Part shown: positions 1 through 10,222 of the stretch, piece by piece
Numbering within the stretch: position 1 is the stretch's first letter
Layout: each line of letters begins with the position of its first letter
Origin: Camellia lanceoleosa
Taxonomy: Eukaryota; Streptophyta; Magnoliopsida; Ericales; Theaceae
DNA: 64,000 nucleotides
Direction: 5' to 3'
NCBI GenBank assembly: GCA_025200525.1
Contig: JANUSC010000050.1
Location: forward strand, 992,001 to 1,056,000
Notes under the pieces: model-generated
Databases searched by the model: none
Told to the model about the DNA's origin: nothing
What the model saw: the letters and a program-made list of their open reading frames with translations, nothing else
Made by a program: the position numbers and the translations under genes

Positions 1-195
1 ACAATATCGACTTATACACAAAGAAATCATTACAAGGGACAAATAACAGATCTAAAATGATAAAATATAATAAGTACCAAAGGATAAACAATGTTTTCAT
101 TTTCAAAATGGAAAATGATTTTCCCCCCGAATTTGTCTTTCCCGAATCCCCCGACTGCCCAAAACGACGTCGTTTTAGACAGTTTTTTTTTTCCT

Positions 196-345
196 CCTTA
201 TATCTGAAACAGAGGGAGAGAAAGAGAAAGAGAAAGAGAAAGAGAAAGAGGGAGAGAAGAAGAGGAAGAGGAAGAGGGAGAAAAAGAGAAAGAGAAGGAG
301 AGAGAGAAGAGAGGGGAAGAGGGAATAAAGATAGAGAGAGGGTCG
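196..345. repeat. GA-rich purine microsatellite
   Basis: About 150 bp made almost only of G and A on the plus strand (GAGAAA, GAGGGA, GGAAGA units). Reading frames across it are low-complexity Arg/Glu/Lys or Ser/Leu and are not coding evidence. Positions 1-195 hold no recognisable gene; a perfect AAACGACGTCGTTT palindrome lies near 164-178. Confidence 0.85.
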
Positions 346-460
346 ATTGCCGTCGCCGATTGCCGCCGCCTCTGCCTCCGTCTCCGATTTTTTTTTTTCA
401 GATCGATTGCAGCCGTCGCCAATCGATCGATCGATCGCAGCCCCTTTTTTTCTGAGAATG

Positions 461-622
461 TATTGATGATGATGATGGTGATGGTGATGTTGATGAAGAT
501 GTTGTTGATGATGAATGGTTGATGATGATGATGAAGATGAAGATGTTGTTGATGATGAAAATGTATTGAATGGTTGTTGATGATGATGTTTTTGAAGATA
601 AGATGATGATCATGATGTTGTT
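461..622. repeat. GAT/GTT trinucleotide microsatellite
   Basis: Repeated GATGAT, GATGTT and GTTGTT triplets. This is the target into which the copia element inserted: the last five bases (618-622, TTGTT) are repeated at 5959-5963 beyond the element. Confidence 0.85.
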
Positions 623-854
623 TGTGACAATATTTATAAAAGAGAGAGAGACTGGAGAAGTTGTTTTCTATATAGATTGATACAATGTTACAAGAATGTG
701 TGTACAATATATAGCGGAAGAAAAGAAACTGTAATGATTAATGTGTGTGAGAGGTGTTCCTAAAGTTGTATACAAAATATATATTAATCTATATATTAAT
801 CTAGTCTGGCCGAAAGTGGCCGAAAGTGATGTAGAATATTATATTATATTAACA
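623..854 (-). repeat. copia 3' LTR (232 bp)
   Basis: Direct repeat of 5717-5958. Starts TGTGACAATA and ends ATTAACA on the plus strand. Contains two copies of the 10-bp GTGGCCGAAA unit; the other LTR has three. Confidence 0.95.
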
Positions 855-869
855 ACCCCCCGCAAACTC
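855..869 (-). other. copia polypurine tract
   Basis: On the minus strand the sequence GAGTTTGCGGGGGGT directly precedes the 3' LTR, the expected place for the plus-strand primer. It partly overlaps the end of the displaced RNase H frame. Confidence 0.7.
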
Positions 870-1205
870 AAGGAGGGTAGGCATCCACCAAGTTGAGTTT
901 GGAAACAAGAGCACGGAAGCGGCCAGGAGGATGAGCTTTGGTGAAGATATCAGCGGGCTGATCAGCAGAGGCAATAGGGAGAAGATGAACAGTGCCCCGG
1001 GTAACATGTTGTCGAATGAAATGACAATCAATCTCAATATGCTTTGTGCGATCATGAAAAACATCATTGTGAGCAATCTGAATGGCACTCTGATTGTCAC
1101 AATAGAGAGAGGTAGCTCCATCAGAAGAAACACCCAGATCAGTAAGAAGCCAGCGAAGCCATAGAAGCTCCTGAGTAGTATCGGAGAGCCCTATTATTGA
1201 CGGTA
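868..1205 (-). pseudogene. copia RNase H C-terminus, displaced frame
   Basis: Beyond the stop of the long polyprotein, the minus strand continues in another frame with the expected end of a copia RNase H: ELLWLRWLL, then a DNQSA motif, then RTKHIEIDCHFIR, then ADIFTKA, and a stop at 868-870. The conserved SRSSAEAEYRA segment that should link the two parts is garbled near 1206-1240. A small frame-changing lesion therefore separates the last 110 or so residues from the polyprotein. Confidence 0.8.
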
Positions 1206-4200
1206 CTAGAGCGGCAAGCGGAGAGATTGTTTCTTGCTACGCCAAGTAAGAAGAGAATCCCCTAAGAAAAAGCAGAAGCCCGTGGTGGAGCGTCGGTCCG
1301 TAGGATCCCCAGCCCAATCAGCATCAGAAAAGGCACGCAGTTCAAGAGAGGAGGAAGCAGAGTAGTGAAGACCATGGAACATAGTACCTTTGAGGTAGCG
1401 AAGGATGTGGAGAAGAGCAGTATAGTGGGGAGTGCGAGGAGCCGACATGTACTGACTAACAATGTGAACAGCATAGGCAATGTCAGGACGAGTGACTGTG
1501 AGATAGACAAGACTACCGACGAGCTGGCGATAAAGAGTAGCATCTGAGAGGAGATCCCCATCGAGAGGAGTGAGACGGCCGAGGATCAACCGAGTAGAGG
1601 TAGTTTTGCAATCAGAAGACCAAAGACGAGCTAGAAGATCGGATGTATATTTGGCCTGGGACAAATAGGAACCAGTAGAATCATGAGAGACCTCAAGGCC
1701 GAGGAAGTAGTTAAGTGTACCAAGGTCCTTCATTTCAAACTGACGGTGAAGAAACCGTTTGAGGCGGAGAATACCAGCGGCATCACTACCAGTGATGATC
1801 ATATCATCCACATACAGAAGGAGAAGAGTAGTACCATGAGGAGTGGTCCGGAGAAACAGAGCAGAGTCATAGGAGCTTGAAGTGAACCCGAAGTCATGAA
1901 TGGTAGAACTGAACTTAGCAAACCAGGCTCGGGGTGCTTGTTTGAGACCGTAAAGAGCACGCTGTAGTTTGCAAACCTTATGAGGTGGACAAGTGGACCC
2001 AGGTGGAGGTTGCATGTAAACTTCCTCAAGGAGATTACCATTGAGGAAGGCATTTTTGACATCCATCTGAAAAAGCTCCCAGTGACGAGCAGCAGCAACA
2101 GCAAGTAAACTGCGAACAGAGGTAAGCCGAGCAACAGGGGAGAAGGTCTCCTCATAATCAATACCATATTCCTGATTGAAGCCTTTGGCAACAAGACGAG
2201 CTTTGTAGCGTTCAATAGAGCCATCAGAATGAGTCTTGATTTTGTAAACCCATTTGCAGCCAATCGCGGTTTTGCCAGGAGGAAGATCAACAAGATCCCA
2301 AGTATGAGTTTTTTCCAAAGCCTGGAGTTCATCAGTCATAGCTTGCTGCCAAAGAGGATTAGTACAAGCCTCACGATAGGAGGTAGGTTCATAAGTAGAA
2401 AAGGCAGTAGACCCAACAATATAATCACGGAGATGGATAGGAGGTTGAGTTACCCGGCGCGGCCGACCCGTAGGAGGATCGGTAGGAGGAAGAACCGGTG
2501 GAGAAGAAGGCGGCACAGTGAGAGGTGGACCGTCAGAGAGAGCAGGCTGGACGGGATCAGGAGTGAGCAAGGGCGTCTCGATGAAGGAGGAACCTGTATC
2601 AAAATCATCAGAGAAGAGATCTATAGAAGGATTAGTAAATAGTAAATTAGTGGAGAGTGTGGGTAAGTGAAAAGATGATAGAGAGGAAAACATTTTGTGC
2701 TCCCAGAAAACGACATGGCGGGAGATACGAAGGCGTTTAGAGATAGGGTCCCAGCAGCGAAAGCCTTTGTGTTCAATCCCATACCCAAGAAAGCAACAAA
2801 GACGAGAACGAGGTTCAAGTTTGGTGTGTTCATGGGGTTGAAGTAGAACAAAGCAGGCAGAGCCAAAAACCCGAAGATTAGTGTATGGAGGGGGAGAGCC
2901 ATGCAGACGTTCAAAGGGAGTTTGGTTATGGATGATAGGGGTAGGAGCACAATTGATGGTGTAGACAGCAGTGAGGGCAGCTTCCCCCCAAAAATTTTCA
3001 GGACAAGAAGAAGAGAGAAGGAGAGCGCGAGTAGTGTCAAGAATATGCCTATGTTTCCGTTCAGCACGGCCATTTTGCTGAGACGTGCCAGCACATGAAC
3101 GATGAGGCAGGGTACCATGACTCTGAAGAAAAGAAAGAAAATCTGAATCCCGATATTCCATAGCATTGTCAGAGCGAAAAAGTTTGATGGTTTTGGAAAA
3201 TTGGGTGTGAACCATTTGAGCAAATCGATAATAAATGTGTTTAAGTTCAGATCGAGTTTTCATGAGAAAAATCCAGGTAAAGCGGGAAAAATCATCAATA
3301 AAAACAACAAAATAACGAGATCCCCCCATAGTAGTAGTAGGGGAAGGGCCCCAAATATCCGAATGTATAAGATCAAAGGGTGCATGAGAAACAGAAGTAC
3401 TTTTATTGAATGATAAAGCAGGTTGTTTGGCTAGTTGACAGGGTATACAATCGAAATTAGCTGGAGATACATGACCCAATTGTCCACTAGAAACCAAAGA
3501 CTGTAAGCGATTAACAGAAATATGTCCTAAGCGACAATGCCAAAGATAAAAAGGTGAAACAGAGGAAGTAGATGCAGGAGCAGCGATCGGAGGAGAGTCA
3601 GGAACATGAAGGTGCATGAGCTCATAAAGACGTCCATGCTTACGGCCGATCCCAATAGTCTGCCCCGTCTGAGGATCCTGCACCAAACAATGAGTAGTAG
3701 AAAAGGTGACAGTTAGACCAAGGTCACATAGTTGACCAATGGATATAAGGTTTAAAGTGAGAGCAGGGATATGATAAACTTGAGGTAAAGATAAAGATGA
3801 TGTGGAAACAGTACCAACATGACGGACAGGCATGAGAGAACCATCAGCAGTTTGAATTGAGGGAATATGAGGAGATGCAGAGATGGAAGAAAATATAGTA
3901 GAACTAGAGGTCATATGATTACAACAGGCAGAGTCAAAATACCAAGAAGAGTTACCTGGAATCACAGACAAGGCAGTAGGAGGAGGTGTACTAGAGAGAA
4001 GGCGTTGGAACATGGCCTCGACATCCGTGGGAGTAAAGAGAGGAGTAGACGGAGCAGGGGACTCAGAACTAGACGGAGTAGGGGACTCAGAGCCAGCCTC
4101 AGAGGCAGCAGCAGCAGTGTGATGATGAGACTGATTTCCGGAATGAGATCGATTCCCGGAACGATGAAAACTCCCCCGAGAAGAACCACCGCGATAGGAG

Positions 4201-5090
4201 TGGCGGTTGGAGGATGAGCGGGAAGGATTGCGAAAGCAATCCTGTTGCAGATGACCAGGACTAAGTTTGTTGCAGTGTTGGCAGGTTCTGACCGGGCAAT
4301 TGATCAGGAGATGTGTGGAAGGGAGGCCCCGATTCTGACAATAGAGGCAAGTACTAGTCTGCTGGGTAGAGGATGGCCGGGACGGAGGAGTGGCAAGAAC
4401 AGAGTCCACATGATGAGTTTGGAGAGTACCAAGACGAGTTTCTTCTGATAGCAGCTCAGAAATAGCTTGTTCCAAAGTGGGCAAGGGATGGCGATGAAGA
4501 AGAGAGGCACGTACGGGCTCAAAAGATGAAGTGAGAGCCATGAGAAAGTGCACCAATCTTTGCTGATTACGATGGGCAGTGAATAAGACAGCATCTTCTC
4601 GACAAGTCCAAGGCGGCTCGGAAAGAGCAAGCTGGTCCCAAACGGAGTACATTTGAGAAAGGAAGTCATTGATGGACTGATTAGATTCTTGGCGCATTCG
4701 ATGAAGTTGGCTCTGAAGCTGATATTGATGAGCAAGACCAGTGGTCTGGTATCTTTCTTTCAAAAAATCCCAGATGTCCTTTGCAGGTGTAGTGACAGAG
4801 TCAAGTTGAAAGCGACCAAATTGAAGACTGATAGAGGTAATAGAGGTATTACGAAACCAGGTAATGATTTGGTAATTCTTGCTGTCCCATTCCTCAAGTC
4901 GGTCTTCATATGTAGTAGTGGTAGTAGGAGCTTGGTTAGTGGTGTCTTTTACTGGTTGGGTCACATCTCCAGTGATAATGCGCCAGAGCTTCTTTCCTTT
5001 GAGGAAGGAAGACATGGCTTGGGCCCATAGAACATAGTTGGAACCATCCAAAATAACAGAAATGGGATGAGAGGCATCATGACGATCCAT
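1206..5090 (-). CDS. copia gag-pol polyprotein (1294 aa, C-terminally truncated)
   Basis: Single-frame gag-pol in copia order. Gag with the N-terminal LWAQAMSSFL segment spans 1-230. A zinc knuckle C-x2-C-x6-H-x4-C lies at about 270-285 and an Arg/Ser/His-rich linker at 286-330. The protease active site FDSACC has Asp385. The gag-pre-integrase LWHCRLGH motif is near 516. The integrase catalytic triad is Asp578, Asp641 and Glu677. Reverse transcriptase covers about 905-1150, with YVDD at 1093-1096. RNase H begins near 1250 (DADWAGD) and breaks after TWRSKKQ, where frame is lost. The ATG at 5090 is the first in frame and opens an MDRHDASHP start. Apart from the end, no stop or missing catalytic residue was seen. 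Confidence 0.95.
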   Translation of the reverse strand: MDRHDASHPISVILDGSNYVLWAQAMSSFLKGKKLWRIITGDVTQPVKDTTNQAPTTTTTYEDRLEEWDSKNYQIITWFRNTSITSISLQFGRFQLDSVTTPAKDIWDFLKERYQTTGLAHQYQLQSQLHRMRQESNQSINDFLSQMYSVWDQLALSEPPWTCREDAVLFTAHRNQQRLVHFLMALTSSFEPVRASLLHRHPLPTLEQAISELLSEETRLGTLQTHHVDSVLATPPSRPSSTQQTSTCLYCQNRGLPSTHLLINCPVRTCQHCNKLSPGHLQQDCFRNPSRSSSNRHSYRGGSSRGSFHRSGNRSHSGNQSHHHTAAAASEAGSESPTPSSSESPAPSTPLFTPTDVEAMFQRLLSSTPPPTALSVIPGNSSWYFDSACCNHMTSSSTIFSSISASPHIPSIQTADGSLMPVRHVGTVSTSSLSLPQVYHIPALTLNLISIGQLCDLGLTVTFSTTHCLVQDPQTGQTIGIGRKHGRLYELMHLHVPDSPPIAAPASTSSVSPFYLWHCRLGHISVNRLQSLVSSGQLGHVSPANFDCIPCQLAKQPALSFNKSTSVSHAPFDLIHSDIWGPSPTTTMGGSRYFVVFIDDFSRFTWIFLMKTRSELKHIYYRFAQMVHTQFSKTIKLFRSDNAMEYRDSDFLSFLQSHGTLPHRSCAGTSQQNGRAERKHRHILDTTRALLLSSSCPENFWGEAALTAVYTINCAPTPIIHNQTPFERLHGSPPPYTNLRVFGSACFVLLQPHEHTKLEPRSRLCCFLGYGIEHKGFRCWDPISKRLRISRHVVFWEHKMFSSLSSFHLPTLSTNLLFTNPSIDLFSDDFDTGSSFIETPLLTPDPVQPALSDGPPLTVPPSSPPVLPPTDPPTGRPRRVTQPPIHLRDYIVGSTAFSTYEPTSYREACTNPLWQQAMTDELQALEKTHTWDLVDLPPGKTAIGCKWVYKIKTHSDGSIERYKARLVAKGFNQEYGIDYEETFSPVARLTSVRSLLAVAAARHWELFQMDVKNAFLNGNLLEEVYMQPPPGSTCPPHKVCKLQRALYGLKQAPRAWFAKFSSTIHDFGFTSSSYDSALFLRTTPHGTTLLLLYVDDMIITGSDAAGILRLKRFLHRQFEMKDLGTLNYFLGLEVSHDSTGSYLSQAKYTSDLLARLWSSDCKTTSTRLILGRLTPLDGDLLSDATLYRQLVGSLVYLTVTRPDIAYAVHIVSQYMSAPRTPHYTALLHILRYLKGTMFHGLHYSASSSLELRAFSDADWAGDPTDRRSTTGFCFFLGDSLLTWRSKKQSLRLPL

Positions 5091-5704
5091 TATAATAGTT
5101 TAGAAGAGCGTAATTTGATAGGAATAGACTTGTAGGAGCAAAATTTGATAAAACAGAGTGTACCAATGAGTCCGGAAGGTCGAAAATAGCTAGGAAATGT
5201 GGGCAAAAGGATGATGTCGTGAGGAGGAAAAATGACGTCGGCGCGCGTTAGCGAATGAGTGTCGGCGACGTTAGCGGGAAGGCGTCGCGGCGTACAATAG
5301 CGAAACGGCGCAGCTGGTGCACAATAGCGAACGGCGCACGCGCTGCTCACGGTAACAAAGCAGCGCGCGGTGCACAATAGCGAAGCGCGCGCCGCGGTTC
5401 ACGGCAAACGGCGCCGCGGTGCACGATAGCGGTGTGGCGCCGCGATCGGTGAGGAAAGCGCGTGAAAGCGTGGCGTGTGCGGCGTAACGAAGCGGACGCG
5501 ATGTGAGCACAAAGGCGGCGCGTGGAGGCGCGTGGCAGCGTTTCTGGTGACGGACTTGGTGCCGTTGGAACCGTAAGGAGATTCCGAGCTGTTTGGTGTA
5601 GTTACGGGACTAAACACCAAAGTGGAGAAAACCAGAGGTGTAGTTCCACTGTGTACGGGACTAAACACCAAAATTGAAAAATGCCAGAATTGTATTACTT
5701 AGAG
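5091..5704 (-). other. copia leader (5' UTR) with GC-rich repeats
   Basis: Untranslated leader between primer site and polyprotein start. Positions 5270-5450 are unusually GC-rich and contain repeated blocks of GTGCACAATAGCG type (plus strand GCACAATAGCGAA, GCACGATAGCGG) with CGGCGC spacers. Short frames here look like composition artefacts. Confidence 0.6.
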
Positions 5705-5716
5705 GCTCTGATACCA
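5705..5716 (-). other. copia primer binding site
   Basis: Minus strand reads TGGTATCAGAGC directly after the 5' LTR. This is the standard plant copia site complementary to the 3' end of initiator methionine tRNA. Confidence 0.92.
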
Positions 5717-5958
5717 TGTGACAATATTTATAAAAGAGAGAGAGACTGGAGAAGTTGTTTTCTATATAGATTGATACAATGTTACAAGAATGTGTGTACA
5801 ATATATAGCGGAAGAAAAGAAACTGTAATGATTAATGTGTGTGAGAGGTGTTCCTAAAGTTGTATACAAAATATATATTAATCTATATATTAATCTAGTC
5901 TGGCCGAAAGTGGCCGAAAGTGGCCGAAAGGGATGTAGAATATTATATTATATTAACA
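5717..5958 (-). repeat. copia 5' LTR (242 bp)
   Basis: Direct repeat of 623-854 with one extra 10-bp unit (three GTGGCCGAAA copies). On the plus strand it begins TGTGACAATA and ends ATTAACA, followed by the TTGTT duplication. Confidence 0.95.
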
Positions 5959-5969
5959 TTGTTGTTGAT

Positions 5970-5970
5970 G

Positions 5971-6006
<36 letters not shown>

Positions 6007-6115
6007 TCCTCCTTTCCTCTTCTTCTTTCTTCTTCTTCTTTCTTCATTTTTCTTCTTCTGTGTTTTTGAAAAAAAAAAAAAAAAAAAATCAAACAACGAA
6101 ACGACGTCGTTTTGA
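5970..6115. repeat. TC-rich microsatellite, A tract and GACGTC palindrome
   Basis: CT dinucleotide run, then CTT-rich DNA, then an A tract and AAACGACGTCGTTT near 6100-6114. Read in reverse complement the order matches the left side of the copia element (palindrome, T tract, then GA-rich DNA at 164-345), so the copia sits between inverted-repeat-like flanks. Confidence 0.6.
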
Positions 6116-6239
6116 ATTTGGAGGAATCAGGAAAAGAAGGATTCCAGCTACGTAGCATGATTGTTTCAAAATTTAGTGCACTCTGCCTAAGGTAAGTCAA
6201 CCCTGCTGAGCTAGGTGCTACGCTCATACATCATGTGGT

Positions 6240-7334
6240 GAAGTTTTTCATCACCCAACAAAGTTTGCTTAATTTTCTTTATAGGAAAACAACAAATCAG
6301 ATTATTTGATTAAAAAATGTTTATAAAAAAATGGGATGCAATCATTTTTGGTGAAAAAAAATACAACAAAATCGTATCCAAAAAGTTATTATTTGATCAC
6401 TTTAGTTTCACTATTATGCAAAAAATTACAAATGAAATATGGAAACGGCGCCTGCTAACTATACATTTGTAAAATATATCTAAAGTATTTTACACATAAT
6501 CCAGTTGGAATCCACCCTTTGTCTCTCAATTGTACCATTATGCAAAAAAAAAAATAAAAAAAATAGCACAACTACATATGTAATTAGAATTACAAATACA
6601 AAAAATTTCGAAATACACTTCATTTATAATTGAGTGATTAATGTCTAGTGTACATCCCTAACAAAAATTGGTTACTAATAGCTTCGTCACATATGTGTGT
6701 GTGTGTTTGTTTGTTTTTTTTTTTTTTTCAATACCAATTTAATTCTTTGTTATTTAATTCGTTGATTGTTATTTATATACTATGTTTTTTTGTACCATGC
6801 ATGGACATCTTCCGCAAACACAACGTACAACAGTTGGATTTTAAATTCAGAAATGTTGTGTATTATTAAAAAAAAAAAATATTCTAAAATTTATCTCGAA
6901 ATAAATTATATAGTATAAATTTTGAATTGACGCAATTATAATTTATAAATGTTTTTTTTTTAATTTATAATGTGGTGTTTTGAAAAGTTGATAAAAAATT
7001 AATTTTTTAATTTTTTTAGTCTATTTTATTTTTTATAAGTAAAACATTATAAGAAATAATATGATCCAAAATAAATAAAAAGTTAAAAGTTAATTTTTTA
7101 TTTTTTGAGTTGCCAAAAGATTCCAATATTACTGTTTTTAAGTTAAAAAGCAATGGCATTCATAACTAAAGCAGTGCACGTGATGATCGGATTAGAGTTG
7201 GGAGTATGGGTCTTTTGGGGGAAGGGCAAAAAAAAAAAAATCAATTTTGAGCTCTTTATTTATTTTAAATTACATTATCTCTTATATTTTTTATTTATAA
7301 AAAAATAAAATAAATTAAAAAAATTAAAAATTCA
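6240..7334. other. AT-rich non-coding DNA
   Basis: No gene recognised. Contains homopolymer A/T runs and a short GT repeat near 6695-6712. All frames are short and low complexity. Confidence 0.6.
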
Positions 7335-7663
7335 AGGTATGTTTGGTTTGATTTTGAGAGAATAGTTTTTAAAAATTATTTTAGAAAGAGAGTTTAAAAT
7401 TTTTTTTGATTTGTTTGGTTGTGCATGTTAAAAGTAGTTTTAGAGTTTGAGAGTTTGGAATAATTTGATATTTTATTATAATTGAGTAGATGTGTGTGAG
7501 ACAAAAAGTGATTGAGAAGAAGAAAGGAAAGAGAAAAAGTGATTGATTGATATCTAAGAGAGAGAAAGTGATTTTGAAAATTTTTTTAAAAAATTACAAA
7601 CTAAACAAAATTTTTTAAATTTTTTTTCCAAAATCACTCTAAAAAGCCAAACCAAACATACCC
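7335..7663. mobile_element. Tourist-like MITE
   Basis: Termini are inverted: GGTATGTTTGGTTTG at 7336 and its complement CAAACCAAACATACC ending at 7662 (one substitution just inside). TCA lies on both sides, consistent with a 3-bp target duplication. Length (about 329 bp), AT-rich core and a GGGTNTGTTTGG-type end fit PIF/Harbinger-derived MITEs. No coding capacity. Confidence 0.6.
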
Positions 7664-8106
7664 TCAATTGTTTACCAACTTTCCCAAAACACTCCTATGT
7701 GCTTGGCGTGATTATTTAGTATTTTCGAAATATAGATTTGTGGTGTTTTATAAAGTTTTGATTAATAAAAAGGGAAGTATAAATTTATGATTTATGTTAA
7801 GAATAAAAAATAATATGAAAGTTAAGCAATTAATAATTGATTTAAAATATAACCTCATAATATTTTAAGATTATTAAATAATTCTCCGTATTTGGATAAT
7901 GAATTTTGAAGTGGGGCCATCAACACTCAACTCGCAACACTGGCCACACATCATGAATTTCAAAAATTTGAGGGATGAATATGATTGATTGATTCGCTAG
8001 GACACTGGACCATTGGATGCGTCCACGTGTCATCAAGCTGGGCCAAACAAGGCTACCTTTGTTGGTATCCCATAAAGCTGTGGCAGACCATTCAAAAGAA
8101 GCTTAA

Positions 8107-8335
8107 CCTCTCGTCTGGGAACAAGTTATTTTAATAATTTTTTAATTATTTGATTAAAATATGAATTTAAAAAAATTAATATATTTGAGATGATTTTTTG
8201 ACTTTTTATGAAAAGATATGTAAAAAGTAGAAAGAAAAGAGAATCTTTGACTTTTTAATATAAATTGTTAATTTTTTGACTAATTTAATAAATTTTTAAC
8301 TTTTTAATTAAAATGATGAATTTTCAAACGAGGCC
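8107..8335. mobile_element. possible degenerate MITE
   Basis: The left end CCTCTCGTCTGGGAAC and the right end, read in reverse (GGCCTCGTTTGAAAAT), match at 10 of 16 positions. TAA lies on both sides (8104-8106, 8336-8338). About 229 bp, AT-rich, non-coding. It looks like an old PIF/Harbinger-type MITE, but the ends are too diverged to be certain. The rest of 7664-8656 holds no recognisable gene. Confidence 0.35.
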
Positions 8336-8656
8336 TAAGCTATGAACCACTCTTCTATTTGCACAAGAATATGTGAATGTTAGAGGAGACCCTCTGGTAT
8401 GGTGTGGATGTCACACATATCTTAATAAAAATTTTGATAAATTTTCTAATCTTAATATTTTTCGTACGTGAATGACACTCTATTGTGCCACATGTAGGTC
8501 AAAGAAAAATAGAGATAGAGCAATGATAGGACAATAATAGGTATTTTGACATATTTAAATAAGTATTTTGATTGAATTGTAAGTTGATATTGAATGAACT
8601 TTTGTAAAGTTTCTATAGCCGTGTATCACCATGCATGTATACTTGCACCTTATTAT

Positions 8657-8951
8657 GGGGCATTTTCTTAAATAAACTAAAATAGTAAGGGAATTCTCAA
8701 ACTAAGCTTATTTTTCAAAGAATTTCCAAAATAGGTTAACTCGCGGTTCACAATCGCGAGTTCAACACTTTTTCCCTCGGAGCTGCGAAATCTTGAACTC
8801 GTTGTTACGAAGTGCGAGTTTGCTTAAGAACTCGCGGTTACAAACCGCGAGTTTAATTAAATTTTTTTGTGTTTTGATTCCAAGCACGAGTTTAATTAAT
8901 TTCATCCAAAAAAAAATTTGTTCTGAAATCGCTGTTTGCAACCACGATTTC
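8657..8951 (+). repeat. MULE left terminal inverted repeat
   Basis: Pairs with 27838-28129 in reverse complement. Shared blocks in order include TAAATAA.CTAAAAT, AAGGGAATTC, CTCGCGGTTCACAATCGCGA, GTTTGCTTAAGAACTCGCGG and TTTAATTAATTTCATCC. Contains imperfect palindromes AACTCG...CGAGTT at 8738, 8796, 8829 and 8926; two further ones lie just inside at 8974 and 9064. Confidence 0.9.
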
Positions 8952-9308
8952 ATCAAAAAAAAATTTTGTACTGACCTCGCTGTTTGTAATCGCGATTTAA
9001 TCAAAAAAATTCTGCTTGAACTCATTTGTTTATGGCCTTAGTTTAAGTGAAATTTTTTCTTCTAACTCGCTTTGTAATCATGAGTTCATCAAAAAAATTT
9101 CTTACGAACTCATTTGTTTCTATAGTTTAAGTGAATTTTTATTTTTAACATAAATTTTTTTGTTTTACTTTGTTTTAAGTGAAAATTTGTTTTTTTTTTT
9201 TTTTATCTGTTGTCATTATTTTGGTGATAATGTATTTCATAATAAATTTTTGGGTTAAAATTGTTTTACTAAAATCGTTCTCATGTTAATTTATTTTTTC
9301 TTTTATTT

Positions 9309-10005
9309 TGGGTTAGAATGTGTAATTCAGCATTTTTTTTGGTTTGACTAAAGTAAATTTATTTTGTTTTTCTTGTGTTTGTTTTGGGTTAGAAGGTGAT
9401 AATATAATTCATAAATTTCTTTTCGCTTTACTAAAGCCATTTTCATGTAAAGTTTTTTATTTTTTATTTCTTTTATGTTGTATTTGTTTTAGGTTAGAAT
9501 GTGTTATTCAGAAATTTGTTTTGGCTTTACTAAAGCGGTTTTCATGTAAATAATAATTTTTTTTTTCTGTTGTCTTTATTTTGGGTTAGAAGGTGATAAT
9601 GTAATTCATAAATTTCTTTTCGCTTTACTAAAGCCATTTTCATGTAAAGTTTTTTAATTTTTATTTCTTTTCTGTTGTATTTGTTTTAGGTTAGAATGTG
9701 TTATTCAGAAATTTGTTTTGGCTTTACTAAAGCCGTTTTCATGTAAATAATAATTTTTTTTTCTGTTGTCTTTGTTTTGGGTTAGAAAGTGATAATGTAA
9801 TTCATAAATTTCTTTTCACTTTACTAAAGTCATTTTCATGTAAAGTTTTTTAATTTTTATTGTTTCTGTTGTCTTTGTTTTGGGTTAGAATGTGTTATTC
9901 AGAAATTTGTTTTGGCTTTACTAAAGCCGTTTTCATTTACATAAATTTTTTTTTTCTGTTGTCTTTGTTTTAGGTTAGAAGGTGATAATGTAATTCATAA
10001 AACCT
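9309..10005 (+). repeat. MULE subterminal tandem repeat (about 195-bp dimer)
   Basis: Eight copies of a block beginning GGTTAGAA start near 9309, 9389, 9490, 9582, 9689, 9780, 9882 and 9972. Two sub-types alternate (GGTGATAATGTAATTCATAAA and TGTGTTATTCAGAAATTTG), giving a dimer of about 195 bp. Each block carries CTTTACTAAAGC followed by TTTTCATGTAAA. T-rich and non-coding. Confidence 0.75.
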
Positions 10006-10222
10006 TGAGGAAAAAACACATAAGTAGTACAGACATAAGTCTCGGAGAAGAATACATTGTGGACACCATGAACTGAACACACAATACGTAGATAAACATA
10101 AAAGTTAGACAGACAGATATTAGGCAGACAATCTGACAAACTCATTATGGAAACACTTACTCTAACATAGACATTACATATGAATGCATGACCTAATATT
10201 GCCGAAGTGTAGACATTAACAC

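Larger units (their letters stand above)
623..5958 (-). mobile_element. Ty1/copia LTR retrotransposon, near-complete and young
   Basis: A 5.3-kb element on the minus strand. It has two LTRs beginning TG and ending CA, a 5-bp target duplication TTGTT (618-622 and 5959-5963), a methionine-initiator-type primer site inside the 5' LTR, a purine tract inside the 3' LTR, and one long gag-pol reading frame. The LTRs differ only by one 10-bp tandem unit (GTGGCCGAAA) and one base near it, so insertion was recent. Autonomy is doubtful because the frame is lost in RNase H. The lineage within copia was not assigned. Confidence 0.95.

Noticed and set aside
57..707. Arg/Lys-rich and His/Ile-rich frames
   Set aside because: They arise from the GA and GAT microsatellites; no domain and open on both strands.
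8648..8657. A 9-bp target duplication for the MULE
   Set aside because: The bases next to the left end (CCTTATTAT) and right end (GGGTTTTCA) do not match, and shifting by one base does not help.
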